Source: Candidatus Rokuibacteriota bacterium (lineage in GTDB: Bacteria; Methylomirabilota; Methylomirabilia; Rokubacteriales; CSP1-6). From it: 64,000 nt of DNA. A model generated the notes under the pieces. It had not been told where the DNA came from and made no database searches. It worked only from the letters and a program-made list of their open reading frames with translations. Where the stretch lies: the NCBI GenBank assembly GCA_003220535.1, contig QHSU01000089.1:1-64000 (forward strand). The letters run 5' to 3'. The translations under genes and the position numbers were made by a program. This document shows, one piece after another, positions 53,189 through 62,013 of the stretch; within the stretch, counting starts at the first letter, position 1; each line of letters opens with the position of its first letter.

Positions 53189-54862
53189 GTGATCGGGGTC
53201 GTCGCCAAGGCGGATCAGCGCGCCGCCGTCGAAGAGTTCTTCCAGCTGTTCAAGACGCCGTGGGAGTTCCACCGGCCGGGACGAACCTACGACGTTGTCG
53301 TGGCCACCGCGGACGAGATTCCCGCCATCGAGGCGAGGCTGCTGGTCGTCTACGGCGCCGCGCTCACGAGCCGGGACGGTCGAGCCGGTGTCGGGGCGCG
53401 CGCCCTGCACCGCGGCGCATCCCTCGCCTATCGCGGAGCCCCGCTCCCGATCTACGGCGAGGTCCTGACCTTCGAGGCACCGAACGGCGCCGCCGACCCA
53501 TGCGTCACGATGGGTGCCGAGGCGGCCGGGCTCAGGATCGCGGGGGCCGATGGCACCGTGATTCGCCTCGGGTACGATCTGTTTCGCGAGGTCGAGCTTC
53601 TTCTCTCGGTCGGTCAGCCCCCCGAGCACGCCGCCAGCCCGACGCTCGACGTCCACATCATGATGCTCCGGGAATGGATTCTGAGCGCCGGGATCACCCT
53701 GGTGGAAATTCCCCCCACGCCCGCGGGATACGGGTGCGTCGTGTGCCTGACTCACGACATCGATTTTGCCGGGATACGAAACCACCGATTCGACCACACG
53801 ATGTGGGGATTCCTCTACCGGTCCACCGTGGGCGCCCTGCGTAATCGCCTCCGCGGCCGACTCTCGACGTCCGAGCTTCTCCAGAGCTGGCGCGCCGCCG
53901 CGTCTCTCCCCTTCGTGCATCTGGGTTGGGTCCGGGATTTCTGGGAGCCGTTTGGCTGGTATTTGAACGTGGAGCGGAATCGGCCGGCGACCTATTTCGT
54001 GATTCCCTTCAAGGGGCGGCCCGGCGACAAGGTGGCCGGGGGCCATGCCTCGCGACGCGCGGCCGCGTACGATCTCGGTGAGCTGGCGGATGGGACGACG
54101 ATGCTGTTGAAGGACGGCTGCGAGCTCGGGGTGCACGGCATCGATGCCTGGCACAGCGCGGAGAAAGGGCGGGACGAGGCCTCGCGAATCGCGGCGGTCA
54201 GCGGCGAATCCCGGATCGGCATCCGGATGCACTGGTTGCTGCGCGACGAGAACACGTTCCGGGTCCTCGAGGACGCCGGATACGACTACGACTCGAGCGT
54301 CGGCTACAACGAGACCATCGGGTACCGGAGCGGGACCACCCAGGTCTTTCGCCCCTCGGGGGCGTGCGCCCTTCTCGAGCTCCCCCTGCACATCCAGGAC
54401 GGGGCACTGTTCTTTCACAACCGGCTCGACCTGTCCCAGGCGGACGCCTGGAGGCGCTGCGCCGCCTTGCTCGATCATGCCGGAGCGCTCGGCGGCGTCC
54501 TCACGGTGCTGTGGCACGATCGAAGCCACGGGCCGGAGCGGTTTTGGGGCGACTTCTACGTCCGGCTCCTCGACGCCGTAAGCGCCCTCGGGGGATGGTT
54601 CGGCACGGCCGGTCAGGTCGTGGGATGGTTTCGGAAGCGACGCGAAGTCGGCTTCGAGCGGGTCGAGGCGGCCGACGGCACGGCGCGGACTCGTCTCTCC
54701 TACCGCGGCGAGCCGGTGTCCCCGGCGTTGACCATCCGGGTGCACCGTCCGAGCGCTGGTGGCAGCGTGTTCGTCGATACTGCGTGGAACGGCGCGACCC
54801 CGGTGGATCTCGACCCGTCGTGGCTGGCCGCGGAGGCGACCGCCGGAGCCTCGCTGCGATGA
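53189..54862 (+). CDS. polysaccharide-deacetylase-like (NodB-fold) protein, large form
   Basis: 557 residues from GTG 53189 behind GGAGGG. Residues ~1-175 are an alpha/beta domain of unknown type. The NodB-like part follows: VCLTHDIDFAGIRNHRFDH (THDID metal/catalytic Asp pair near residue 190), CELGVHGIDAWHSAEKGR (H-x-x-x-x-H-like motif), RIGIRMHWLLRDENTFRVLE, YDYDSSVGYNETIGYRSG and TVLWHDRSHG. Large proteins of this form are common in exopolysaccharide loci. Deacetylation of the polymer or of lipid-linked intermediates is inferred, and residue use should be tested. Confidence 0.78.
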   Translation: MIGVVAKADQRAAVEEFFQLFKTPWEFHRPGRTYDVVVATADEIPAIEARLLVVYGAALTSRDGRAGVGARALHRGASLAYRGAPLPIYGEVLTFEAPNGAADPCVTMGAEAAGLRIAGADGTVIRLGYDLFREVELLLSVGQPPEHAASPTLDVHIMMLREWILSAGITLVEIPPTPAGYGCVVCLTHDIDFAGIRNHRFDHTMWGFLYRSTVGALRNRLRGRLSTSELLQSWRAAASLPFVHLGWVRDFWEPFGWYLNVERNRPATYFVIPFKGRPGDKVAGGHASRRAAAYDLGELADGTTMLLKDGCELGVHGIDAWHSAEKGRDEASRIAAVSGESRIGIRMHWLLRDENTFRVLEDAGYDYDSSVGYNETIGYRSGTTQVFRPSGACALLELPLHIQDGALFFHNRLDLSQADAWRRCAALLDHAGALGGVLTVLWHDRSHGPERFWGDFYVRLLDAVSALGGWFGTAGQVVGWFRKRREVGFERVEAADGTARTRLSYRGEPVSPALTIRVHRPSAGGSVFVDTAWNGATPVDLDPSWLAAEATAGASLR

Positions 54863-56097
54863 AAGCCGTCTGCATCCTGCTCCAGAACCCCTACGATATC
54901 GACATGCGAGTGCGGCGGAAGGCCGAGGCCCTCGTCGCCGCTGGCTACGCGGTCGACGTGCTGGCGCTGCGTGCCGGCCGGACCGAGCGCACCTACACCC
55001 TGAACGGCGTGAAGGTCTACACCCTCGGGCTGGGCAAGAAGCGCGGATCGCTCGCGCGCTACGTCTTCGAGTACGTCGCCTTCTTTGCGTGGGCGCTCGT
55101 GCGCCTGCCGCTGCTGATGCTGAGGGCGCGCTATGCGGTCGTCGACGTCAATACGCTGCCCGACTTTCTGATCTTCGCGGCCGCCCCGGCCCGCTGGATG
55201 GGCGCCAAGCTCATCCTGGACATGCACGAGATCACCCCCGAGTTCTACGTCTCCAAGTACGGGATCGCCGAGAGCTCGTGGGTGATCCGTGTCCTGCGAC
55301 GGCTGGAGAAGATGAGCTTCGACTTCGCGGATCGGGTGATCACCATCCACGAGCCGATCGAGGATCTGCTGGTCGGCCGCGGGCTGGCGCGCGAGAAATC
55401 GACGGTGATCATGAACGCGGTGGACGAGGTGAGCTTCGGCGCCCACCCGCGGTCATCGTCGGCTGGCGAGGCGCCGCGGGCGCCGGGACGCTTCGTGATG
55501 ATGTATCACGGGACGTTGACGCCGATCTACGGGCTCGACAGCGCGATCGAGGCCTTTGGCATGGTGCACGCCGAGATGCCCGGCGCGGAGCTCTGGATCC
55601 TCGGAGGCGGCCCCGAGAAGAGTGCCCTGGAGCGTCTGGCCCAGACGCGGGGCGTGGCGTCGAAGGTCAGGCTGCTCGGGTCCGTCCCGCCAGCGGAAGT
55701 TCCGGCCTGGCTGCACCAGTGCGACATCGGGGTCCTGCCGATGCGCCGCGACGTGTTCCTCGAGTTCGCGTTTCCCAACAAACTGTCGGAGTACATCATC
55801 TTCGGCAAGAGCGTCGTCGTTCCGCGCCTGAAGACGATCCGGCACTACTTCAGCGAGGCCGCGCTGGCGTACTTCGAGCCCAACAACTGGTCGGACCTGG
55901 CCAGGCAGATGGTGCGTGTCTATGGCGACCCGGGATTGCGCGATCGCCTGGCGGCGCAGGCGAGGGTGGAGTACGCGCCGATACGCTGGGACGTGATGAA
56001 GCAGCGATATCTGAAGCTCGTGGACGCCATGGCCGGCCCACGGCGGCCGACCGCGGAGCCGTCGAGGGCCGCCGAAGCGACGGTCGGGCAGCGATGA
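54859..56097 (+). CDS. glycosyltransferase family 4 protein
   Basis: 412 residues with a GT-B fold. The N-lobe has CILLQNPYDIDMRVRRKAEA, a long hydrophobic stretch for membrane contact (FEYVAFFAWALVRLPLLMLR) and ILDMHEITPEFY. The C-lobe has MMYHGTLTPIYGLDSAIEAF, ELWILGGGPEKSALERLAQ, DIGVLPMRRDVFLEFAFPNK and LSEYIIFGKSVVV, the donor-binding region. The E-x7-E motif is partly changed (EFAFPNKLSEY). It adds a sugar to the lipid-linked repeat unit; donor unknown. Both ends overlap neighbours as ATGA. Confidence 0.88.
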   Translation: MKAVCILLQNPYDIDMRVRRKAEALVAAGYAVDVLALRAGRTERTYTLNGVKVYTLGLGKKRGSLARYVFEYVAFFAWALVRLPLLMLRARYAVVDVNTLPDFLIFAAAPARWMGAKLILDMHEITPEFYVSKYGIAESSWVIRVLRRLEKMSFDFADRVITIHEPIEDLLVGRGLAREKSTVIMNAVDEVSFGAHPRSSSAGEAPRAPGRFVMMYHGTLTPIYGLDSAIEAFGMVHAEMPGAELWILGGGPEKSALERLAQTRGVASKVRLLGSVPPAEVPAWLHQCDIGVLPMRRDVFLEFAFPNKLSEYIIFGKSVVVPRLKTIRHYFSEAALAYFEPNNWSDLARQMVRVYGDPGLRDRLAAQARVEYAPIRWDVMKQRYLKLVDAMAGPRRPTAEPSRAAEATVGQR

Positions 56098-56924
56098 GTC
56101 TCCGAGCCAGAGCCCAGGAGTCGCGGGCCGAGGCGCCCCGCGAAGGCGCGGAACCTGGCGGCGGGGTCCTCATCGTGAACGCCGACGACTGGGGCCGGGA
56201 CGACACGACGACCGATCGAACCCTCGAGTGCTTCGATCGGGGCACGGTCGCGTCGGTGAGCGCGATGGTGTTCATGGAGGATTCCGAGAGGGCGGCCGCC
56301 CTGGCTCGCGCGCGTGGCATCGACGTCGGTCTGCATCTGAACCTGACGACGCCGTTTTCCATGCGGGCGTGTCCAACCCGACTCGTCGAACGACAGCGCG
56401 AACTGGCGCGGCACCTCTTGCGGCACCGATTGGCCCCGGTGGTCTTTCATCCTGGGCTTGCTCGTGCCTTCGACTATGTCGTCGCGGCCCAACGGGATCA
56501 GTTCTTCCGCCTGTACGGGGTACCGCCTGAGCGGGTGGATGGCCATCATCACATGCACCTCTGCGCCAACGTGCTGCTGGGAGGACTTCTTCCCCCCGGC
56601 GCGGTCGTTCGGCGAAACTTCTCGTTTCAGCCCCGGGAGAAGAACCTCTGCAATCGTCTCTACCGCCGAGGGGTGGACCGCCTGCTGGCCCGGCGCCACC
56701 GCGTTGTCGACTTCTTTTTCTCGCTGGCACCCGTCGAGCCGGTCAGCCGTCTGCACCGGATCTTTTCGCTGGCACGCCAGGCCGTCGTCGAACTGGAGGC
56801 GCATCCGGTCCAACCAGACGAATACCGCTTCCTCAACGAGCGGCTGGTCCGGCGTCCAGACGCTCCTCGGATCGGACCATTCTCGGCCGTGTCGTGGGCC
56901 CGGCCGAACCAGATCGAGAGGTAA
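56094..56924 (+). CDS. ChbG/YdjC-type carbohydrate deacetylase
   Basis: 276 residues. GGGVLIVNADDWGRDDTTTD carries the family's metal-binding Asp pair. GIDVGLHLNLTTPFSM supplies the HxN part, and VDGHHHMHLCANVLLG the His ligands. YdjC-like enzymes deacetylate small N-acetylated sugars or glycan ends using a divalent metal. Here it may trim acetamido groups of the repeat unit (inference). A damaged paralogue of the same gene lies 38 kb away at 17568-18120. It ends 8 bp before the next gene. Confidence 0.87.
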   Translation: MSLRARAQESRAEAPREGAEPGGGVLIVNADDWGRDDTTTDRTLECFDRGTVASVSAMVFMEDSERAAALARARGIDVGLHLNLTTPFSMRACPTRLVERQRELARHLLRHRLAPVVFHPGLARAFDYVVAAQRDQFFRLYGVPPERVDGHHHMHLCANVLLGGLLPPGAVVRRNFSFQPREKNLCNRLYRRGVDRLLARRHRVVDFFFSLAPVEPVSRLHRIFSLARQAVVELEAHPVQPDEYRFLNERLVRRPDAPRIGPFSAVSWARPNQIER

Positions 56925-56932
56925 ATCGAAGG

Positions 56933-57910
56933 ATGGCGAACAAGAGTGTCGAGATCAGCTTCAAGGGGAAGTGGGAGACGGTTCCCGCTCTGGACGTCGA
57001 CGGTTACACCATCGTCGTCGACGGGCGATGGATCAGACTGGCGGTCGTCCTCGATGAGGAGTGGCTGGAGAGCGAACTCGAGGATCCCGAGGGATGTGTC
57101 GAAACGTTGAAGCGGCGCGAGCATGGATTGAAAGCCGACGTCTTCACGTTCTCGCAGAAACTGCCGGCGATACGCCCCAAGTACCACTACCCGATGGAAT
57201 GGGACAGTGTCGCGGCGATTCACGCGGCGAGCTTCAAGGAGTGGTGGGAGAAGCTTCCGCAGGAGAGTCGCAAGAACGTGAGACGATCGCAGAAGCGTGG
57301 CGTGGTCGTCAGAGTGAAAGAGCTCGATGACGAGCTCGTCGATGGGATCGTCGACGTCAACAACGACTCACCCGTCCGACAGCACGTGCCGTTCGTTCAC
57401 CACGGGAAGACACGAGATCAAGTCCGGAAGGATCAGTCGACGCATCGCGAGCGGAGTGACTTCGTGTGTGCCTATCTGGGTGATGAATTGATCGGCTTTT
57501 TGAAGCTTGTGTACCGACGGGACGTCGCCTCGATACTTCAGATTCTGCCAAAGGCGAGCCGTTACGATGCCAGACCCGCCAACGCCTTGATTGCAAAGGC
57601 TGTTGAACTGTGTGAAGCGAAGGGCATCTCCTACTTGACGTACGGCAAGTACAGTTACGGGAACCAGGGAGCGACGTCCTTGAGGGAATTCAAGGCGCGC
57701 AACGGCTTCGAGGAATTGCTTGTGCCGAGGTACTACATTCCGTTAACAATGAGGGGTAGGATCGGCATGTCGTTGAAGGTCCATCATGGTCTTCTGGGTG
57801 TGCTCCCCGAGAGCACGATACGGCTGAGCGTCAAGCTGCGATCGACCTGGTACAACTGGAAGCTCTCGAAGGGCCGGTGTAGCTCAATGGCAGAGCGGCC
57901 GAAATTGTAA
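56933..57910 (+). CDS. FemAB/GNAT-superfamily transferase
   Basis: 325 residues from ATG 56933. The phrase QESRKNVRRSQKRGVVVRV near residue 115 is the marker of FemAB-like/GNAT domains that join amino acids or acyl groups to glycans and peptides. DFVCAYLGDELIGFLKLVYR and ARPANALIAKAVELCEAKGI, with TYGKYSYGNQGATSLREFKA, complete the acyl-CoA/aminoacyl fold. FemAB-like proteins are regular members of exosortase-A loci. The gene reads 38 bases into the tRNA gene downstream and stops at the anticodon loop (TAA 57908-57910). It is richer in A+T than its neighbours. Confidence 0.75.
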   Translation: MANKSVEISFKGKWETVPALDVDGYTIVVDGRWIRLAVVLDEEWLESELEDPEGCVETLKRREHGLKADVFTFSQKLPAIRPKYHYPMEWDSVAAIHAASFKEWWEKLPQESRKNVRRSQKRGVVVRVKELDDELVDGIVDVNNDSPVRQHVPFVHHGKTRDQVRKDQSTHRERSDFVCAYLGDELIGFLKLVYRRDVASILQILPKASRYDARPANALIAKAVELCEAKGISYLTYGKYSYGNQGATSLREFKARNGFEELLVPRYYIPLTMRGRIGMSLKVHHGLLGVLPESTIRLSVKLRSTWYNWKLSKGRCSSMAERPKL

Positions 57911-57949
57911 TTCGGCAGACGGAGTGTTCGAATCCTCCCGCCGGCTCCA
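57873..57949 (+). tRNA. tRNA-Thr(TGT), structurally unusual, CCA encoded
   Basis: The 7-bp acceptor stem GCCGGTG/CGCCGGC (one G-T pair), D-arm GCTC/GAGC, loop ATTGTAA with anticodon TGT at 57906-57908, TTCGAAT T-loop and encoded CCA (57947-57949) are all visible. Two oddities stand out. The anticodon stem pairs six rather than five bases (GCCGAA/TTCGGC), and the T-stem pairs only if one T is bulged out (GGAG-T-G with CCTCC). It could be a divergent working tRNA, a tRNA with a special task, or a decayed copy. Confidence 0.75.
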
Positions 57950-57993
57950 TTAACGAACTGGGTTTCCGACCCCGTCTGAAACGACGCACTCCA

Positions 57994-59817
57994 ATGCCGG
58001 GAATCGTCGGTGTCGTCACGCGGATGCCTCGGGAACGCGCGGAACGAGACGTTCGGCGCATGGTCGAGAGCCTCCACCACGAGAAGTTCTACGTGACCGG
58101 CGTGCGCTCGGATGAGGCGCTCGGTGTGTACGTCGGGTGGTCCGCGCAGAGGGATTCGTTCGCCGACAGCATGCCGCTGGGGAACGAGCGCGGGGATGTG
58201 AGCCTCGTCTTCTCCGGGGAGGAGTATCCCGAGCCGGGGACGGCTCGCCGGCTGAAAGAGCGGGGCCATCGACTCGGGGGCGAGGAGCCGTCCTACCTGG
58301 TCCACCTCTACGAGGAAGACCCCTCCTTTCTGGCGGGGCTGAACGGACGCTTTCATGGAGTGCTGACGGACCGCACGCGCGGAACGGCGACGCTCTTCAA
58401 CGACCGATTCGGGATGCACCGAATCTACTACCATGAATCGAAGGACGCGTTCTATTTTGCCGCGGAAGCCAAGGCGATCCTCGCGGTCCGCCCCGAGCTG
58501 CGGACGGCAGACGCGCGCAGCTTGGGAGAGTTCGTCGCCTGCGGCTGCGTGCTGGGGGACCGGACGATCTTTCAGGGTATCCAGCTCCTGCCGGCGGCCG
58601 CCGCGTGGGTATTCGAGGATGGCTCGGTCCGGCAGCGCGGCACGTACTTCCGGGCGCGCGAGTGGGAGGATCAGGATCGTCTGGAGCCGGAAGGCTACTA
58701 TCAGAAGCTCCGCGAGGCGTTCGCGGGCAACCTCCCCCGCTATTTCGATGGCCGGGAGCGGATCGGGATGTCGCTGACCGGAGGCCTGGACACCCGGATG
58801 ATCATGGCGTGGCGGAAGGCTCCGCCTCGGTCGCTTCCCTGCTACACGTTCGGCGGGATGCTTCGCGACAGCCAGGACGTCGTGGTGGCGCGGGAAGTCG
58901 CCACGGTCTGCCAGCAGCCCCACGAGGTGATTCGGGTGGGAAGCGAGTTCCACGCTCGATTTTCCCATTATGCCGAACGCAGCGTGTACCTCACGGATGG
59001 GTGCGTCGACGTGAGTCGTTCCCCTGACCTCTACGTCAGTGAGAAGGTCCGTGAGATCGCCCCGGTGAAGATCGTGGGAACCTATAGCAGCGAGATCCTC
59101 GGTGGCGTCCCGACGTTCAAACCGGTGAAGCCGGCACCGGGGTTGTTCAGTCCCGAGTTCCTCGCGCACGTGCAGCACGCGGACGCGACCTACGCCGAGG
59201 TCCGTCGCGAGCACCCGGTGACGTTCGCGGCGTTCCGACAGTCGCCGTGGTGGCATTACGGCGTCCTCGCTCTCGAGCAGACTCAGCTCACCGTGCGCGC
59301 GCCGTTCCTCGACAACGAATTCGTGCGCACGGTCTTTCGCGCGCCGGAGTCGGCCGAGACGAACGGCGACGTCCGCCTGCGCCTGATTCGCGAGGGCAGT
59401 CCGGCCCTCGGGAAGATCCGCACCGATCGCGGAATCGGTGGAGGCCCGTCAAGCGTCGCGGCCGCCTCGCGGCGTCGGCTCCTCGAGTTCACGTTCAGGG
59501 CGGAGCACGCCTACGACTACGCGATGCCCCAGTGGCTGGCCCGGATCGATCGTGTGTTGTCGCCGCTGCGCCCCGAACGCGTCTTCCTCGGCCGACACAA
59601 GGCGCTGCACTTCCGCGTCTGGTACCGCAACGTCCTGGCCGGATACGTGCGCGACATGCTGCTCGACTCGCGGAGCCGCGCGCGACCGTATCTGGAACGT
59701 GGCGGGCTCGAGGCCCTGGTCCGGGGCCACCTCGCCGGAGGTCGGAACTACACAACCGAGATTCACAAGGTCCTGACACTCGAGCTTCTGCATCGGCTAT
59801 TCCTGGATTCGAGATGA
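57994..59817 (+). CDS. asparagine-synthase-family amidotransferase without the glutaminase Cys
   Basis: 607 residues in AsnB order: an Ntn-type N-domain (1-~200; FLAGLNGRFHGVLTDRTRGT, LFNDRFGMHRIYYHESKDAF) and a PP-loop ATP-pyrophosphatase domain (ERIGMSLTGGLDTRMIMAWR, residues ~255-275). The protein starts MPGIVGVV, so the nucleophilic Cys2 of active glutaminases is Pro. It may take ammonia directly, use another amine, or act as a beta-lactam-synthetase-like ligase. AsnB-like proteins in XrtA loci are thought to amidate uronic acids of the polymer. The diacetamido-uronates predicted here are candidate acceptors. Confidence 0.85.
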   Translation: MPGIVGVVTRMPRERAERDVRRMVESLHHEKFYVTGVRSDEALGVYVGWSAQRDSFADSMPLGNERGDVSLVFSGEEYPEPGTARRLKERGHRLGGEEPSYLVHLYEEDPSFLAGLNGRFHGVLTDRTRGTATLFNDRFGMHRIYYHESKDAFYFAAEAKAILAVRPELRTADARSLGEFVACGCVLGDRTIFQGIQLLPAAAAWVFEDGSVRQRGTYFRAREWEDQDRLEPEGYYQKLREAFAGNLPRYFDGRERIGMSLTGGLDTRMIMAWRKAPPRSLPCYTFGGMLRDSQDVVVAREVATVCQQPHEVIRVGSEFHARFSHYAERSVYLTDGCVDVSRSPDLYVSEKVREIAPVKIVGTYSSEILGGVPTFKPVKPAPGLFSPEFLAHVQHADATYAEVRREHPVTFAAFRQSPWWHYGVLALEQTQLTVRAPFLDNEFVRTVFRAPESAETNGDVRLRLIREGSPALGKIRTDRGIGGGPSSVAAASRRRLLEFTFRAEHAYDYAMPQWLARIDRVLSPLRPERVFLGRHKALHFRVWYRNVLAGYVRDMLLDSRSRARPYLERGGLEALVRGHLAGGRNYTTEIHKVLTLELLHRLFLDSR

Positions 59818-59857
59818 CCCGCCGCGATCGCTCGAAAACTCTTCGGTCGAGACGCTG

Positions 59858-61270
59858 ATGCCTCCGGGGATCGCCACCGTCGCTTGCCTCGTCGCGATCG
59901 TCGGGCTGTTCGCGCTCGATCGGGACGAGAACGCGCGGACGTCGAAGGCGCTATGGCTTCCAGTGCTGTGGGTGTCATTGGCTGGGGGCTCGCGGATCGT
60001 GTCGCTGTGGCTCGGGCTGGAGTCGCCGATCAAGTCAGCCGAGCAATATCTGGACGGGAGCCCCGTCGAGCGGGCTCTCTATACGGCGCTCATGGCGATC
60101 GGCGTGATCGTGCTCATGGGAAGAGGCCGAGAGGTCGGAGAGATCCTGCGAGCGAATGGGCCGACCATCGTGTTCTTCGTGTACTGCGTCGCCAGCGTCC
60201 TGTGGTCGGACTACCCGTACGTGGCGTTCAAGCGCTCGACGAAGGCGATGGGCGACCTCGTGATGGTGTTGATCGTCCTGACAGATCCCCACCGGCCTGC
60301 CGCGGTTCGGCGGTTCCTGACCCGGATCGGGTTGGTGCTCGTCCCCGTGTCCATTCTCTTGATCAAGTATTACCCCGCCCTCGGACAGTCCTACAGCGGT
60401 ATGGAAGGAAATGTGCGCTATATCGGCATCGCAACGGACAAGAACTCGCTCGGAGCCATCTGCCTCGTCGTGGGACTCGGATGCGTCTGGCGCCTCGCCG
60501 AAGGCCGGAAGGGGACTCGCAAGACTGGGATGCTGACGGCTCAGGGCGCCCTCCTCGCGATGGTGCTGTGGCTCTTTTGGAAAGTCAATTCCCTGACCGC
60601 GCTCGCCTGCTTCTCGTTGGCCGGTGGCGTGATCGTCGTGACGAGCCTGCCCGCGCTGCGACGAAGGCGCGCGCTCGTGCATCTTCCGGTGGCGGTGGCG
60701 CTGTGCTTTGCCGGGGCTGCGCTGTTTCTCAACGTCGGAGCGGAGCTCGTGGAGACCATGGGAAGGGAGGCGACCCTCACCGGGCGCACGGGTCTCTGGG
60801 AGAAGCTGCTGGCGATGACCCAGAACCCGTTGCTGGGGACTGGCTTCGAGAGTTTCTGGCTCGGGACGCGGCTCGAAGAACTCGCGGCGGATTACTGGTG
60901 GCACCCGAACGAGGCTCACAACGGTTACCTCGAGGTCTTCTTGAACTTGGGGTGGTTGGGGGTGGCCTTGCTCGGCTTCGTCATGGTGACCGGGTACCGG
61001 AACGTCGTGAGCGCGTTCCGCCGCGATCCGGACCTGGGCGGGCTCAAGTTGGGGTATTTCGTCGCCGGAACCATGTATGGCTTCACCGAGGCGGCGTTCC
61101 GAATGTTGAATCCCGTGTGGATCCTCTTCGTCCTGGCGGTCGTCGCTGTTCCCAAAGCGAACGCGTCACCGGTCCGAAGCGCCACCCCGTCGCGGTTTCG
61201 CCACAGCATGCGGGAACGGTCACCTGACCACTCGCCCGTACGGCGGAAGCAAGACGTCTCGTTGGGCTGA
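59858..61270 (+). CDS. O-antigen ligase / Wzy-type polymerase family protein
   Basis: A 470-residue membrane protein with about 10-11 hydrophobic segments and a periplasmic loop holding TGRTGLWEKLLAMTQNPLLG, GTGFESFWLGTRLEELA and NEAHNGYLEVFLNLGWLGV, the Wzy_C/WaaL signature with its conserved His. Such proteins polymerise or ligate lipid-linked repeats at the periplasmic face. In this locus polymerase is the likelier role. The C-terminal ~40 residues are basic and cytosolic. No Wzx flippase is seen in the window. Confidence 0.87.
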   Translation: MPPGIATVACLVAIVGLFALDRDENARTSKALWLPVLWVSLAGGSRIVSLWLGLESPIKSAEQYLDGSPVERALYTALMAIGVIVLMGRGREVGEILRANGPTIVFFVYCVASVLWSDYPYVAFKRSTKAMGDLVMVLIVLTDPHRPAAVRRFLTRIGLVLVPVSILLIKYYPALGQSYSGMEGNVRYIGIATDKNSLGAICLVVGLGCVWRLAEGRKGTRKTGMLTAQGALLAMVLWLFWKVNSLTALACFSLAGGVIVVTSLPALRRRRALVHLPVAVALCFAGAALFLNVGAELVETMGREATLTGRTGLWEKLLAMTQNPLLGTGFESFWLGTRLEELAADYWWHPNEAHNGYLEVFLNLGWLGVALLGFVMVTGYRNVVSAFRRDPDLGGLKLGYFVAGTMYGFTEAAFRMLNPVWILFVLAVVAVPKANASPVRSATPSRFRHSMRERSPDHSPVRRKQDVSLG

Positions 61271-61386
61271 GCCCAGATCGTTCTCACACGCCCGAATGGG
61301 CAAACTCACTCGTCTCGCGCTGTGTCGTGCTGTGTTCCCTGAGGTCGCTCCTCCATTGGTCAAAGGATTCGCAAGGAGATTCGTCA

Positions 61387-62013
61387 ATGTCAACAGATGC
61401 TGAGCGTCGTGAGACGGCCCGCGCCTACCTTCACGCGAGTGCAGACACCAAGCGCCGGACGGCCGAGGCATGCGAAGATGCTATCGTCGCGGCGGCCGAT
61501 CTGATTGCCCAGGCCTTCCGCGCCGACGGCAAGGTACTGATTTGCGGAAACGGCGGCAGCGCCGCCGATTGCCAGCACATGGCCGCGGAGTTCGTGAGCC
61601 GGTTGACGAAGGACTTCGAGCGGCCGGGTTTGCCGGCGATTGCGCTGACCACCGATTCGTCGTTCCTGACCGCTTTTGCCAACGACTGCGGGTTCGATGG
61701 GGTGTTCGAGCGGCAGGTCCAGGCGCTGGGGCGACCGGGCGACGTCGTGATCGGGATCAGCACCAGCGGCAATTCACCGAACGTGGTCCGCGCTGTGCGC
61801 CTGGCCCGCGCCCAGGGTCTTCGGTCCGTGGTCCTGACCGGGGCGCAGGGACAGCTGGCCGGCCTGGCCGACGTGGCGATCTCGGTGCCGAGCACCGACA
61901 CGCAGCACATTCAGGAGGCGCATCTGGCCATCGAGCATCTGATCTGCTGGCTCGTGGAGCGCGATCTCTTCGCCGCTGCCGCGGTCGTGCCGGGTCGGGA
62001 GGGCAGCGCATGA
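61387..62013 (+). CDS. gmhA: D-sedoheptulose-7-phosphate isomerase
   Basis: 208 residues from ATG 61387, which follows AAGGAGA. The frame opens upstream at 61327 but without a ribosome site. A SIS-fold isomerase with VLICGNGGSAADCQHMAAEF, the precise GmhA signature, plus GISTSGNSPNVVRAV and DTQHIQEAHLAIEHLICWLV with the active-site Glu/His. It makes D-glycero-D-manno-heptose 7-phosphate. The kinase gene is coupled directly downstream (ATGA). The 115 bp before it is otherwise empty. Confidence 0.93.
   Translation: MSTDAERRETARAYLHASADTKRRTAEACEDAIVAAADLIAQAFRADGKVLICGNGGSAADCQHMAAEFVSRLTKDFERPGLPAIALTTDSSFLTAFANDCGFDGVFERQVQALGRPGDVVIGISTSGNSPNVVRAVRLARAQGLRSVVLTGAQGQLAGLADVAISVPSTDTQHIQEAHLAIEHLICWLVERDLFAAAAVVPGREGSA

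Noticed and set aside
57873..57949. tRNA as tRNA-Sec (selC) to serve the seleno-peroxiredoxin
   Set aside because: The anticodon is TGT, the acceptor stem has 7 pairs and there is no long variable arm.
57873..57949. tRNA 3' end as an integrative-element attachment site
   Set aside because: No integrase gene and no second copy of the tRNA 3' end were seen in the window.
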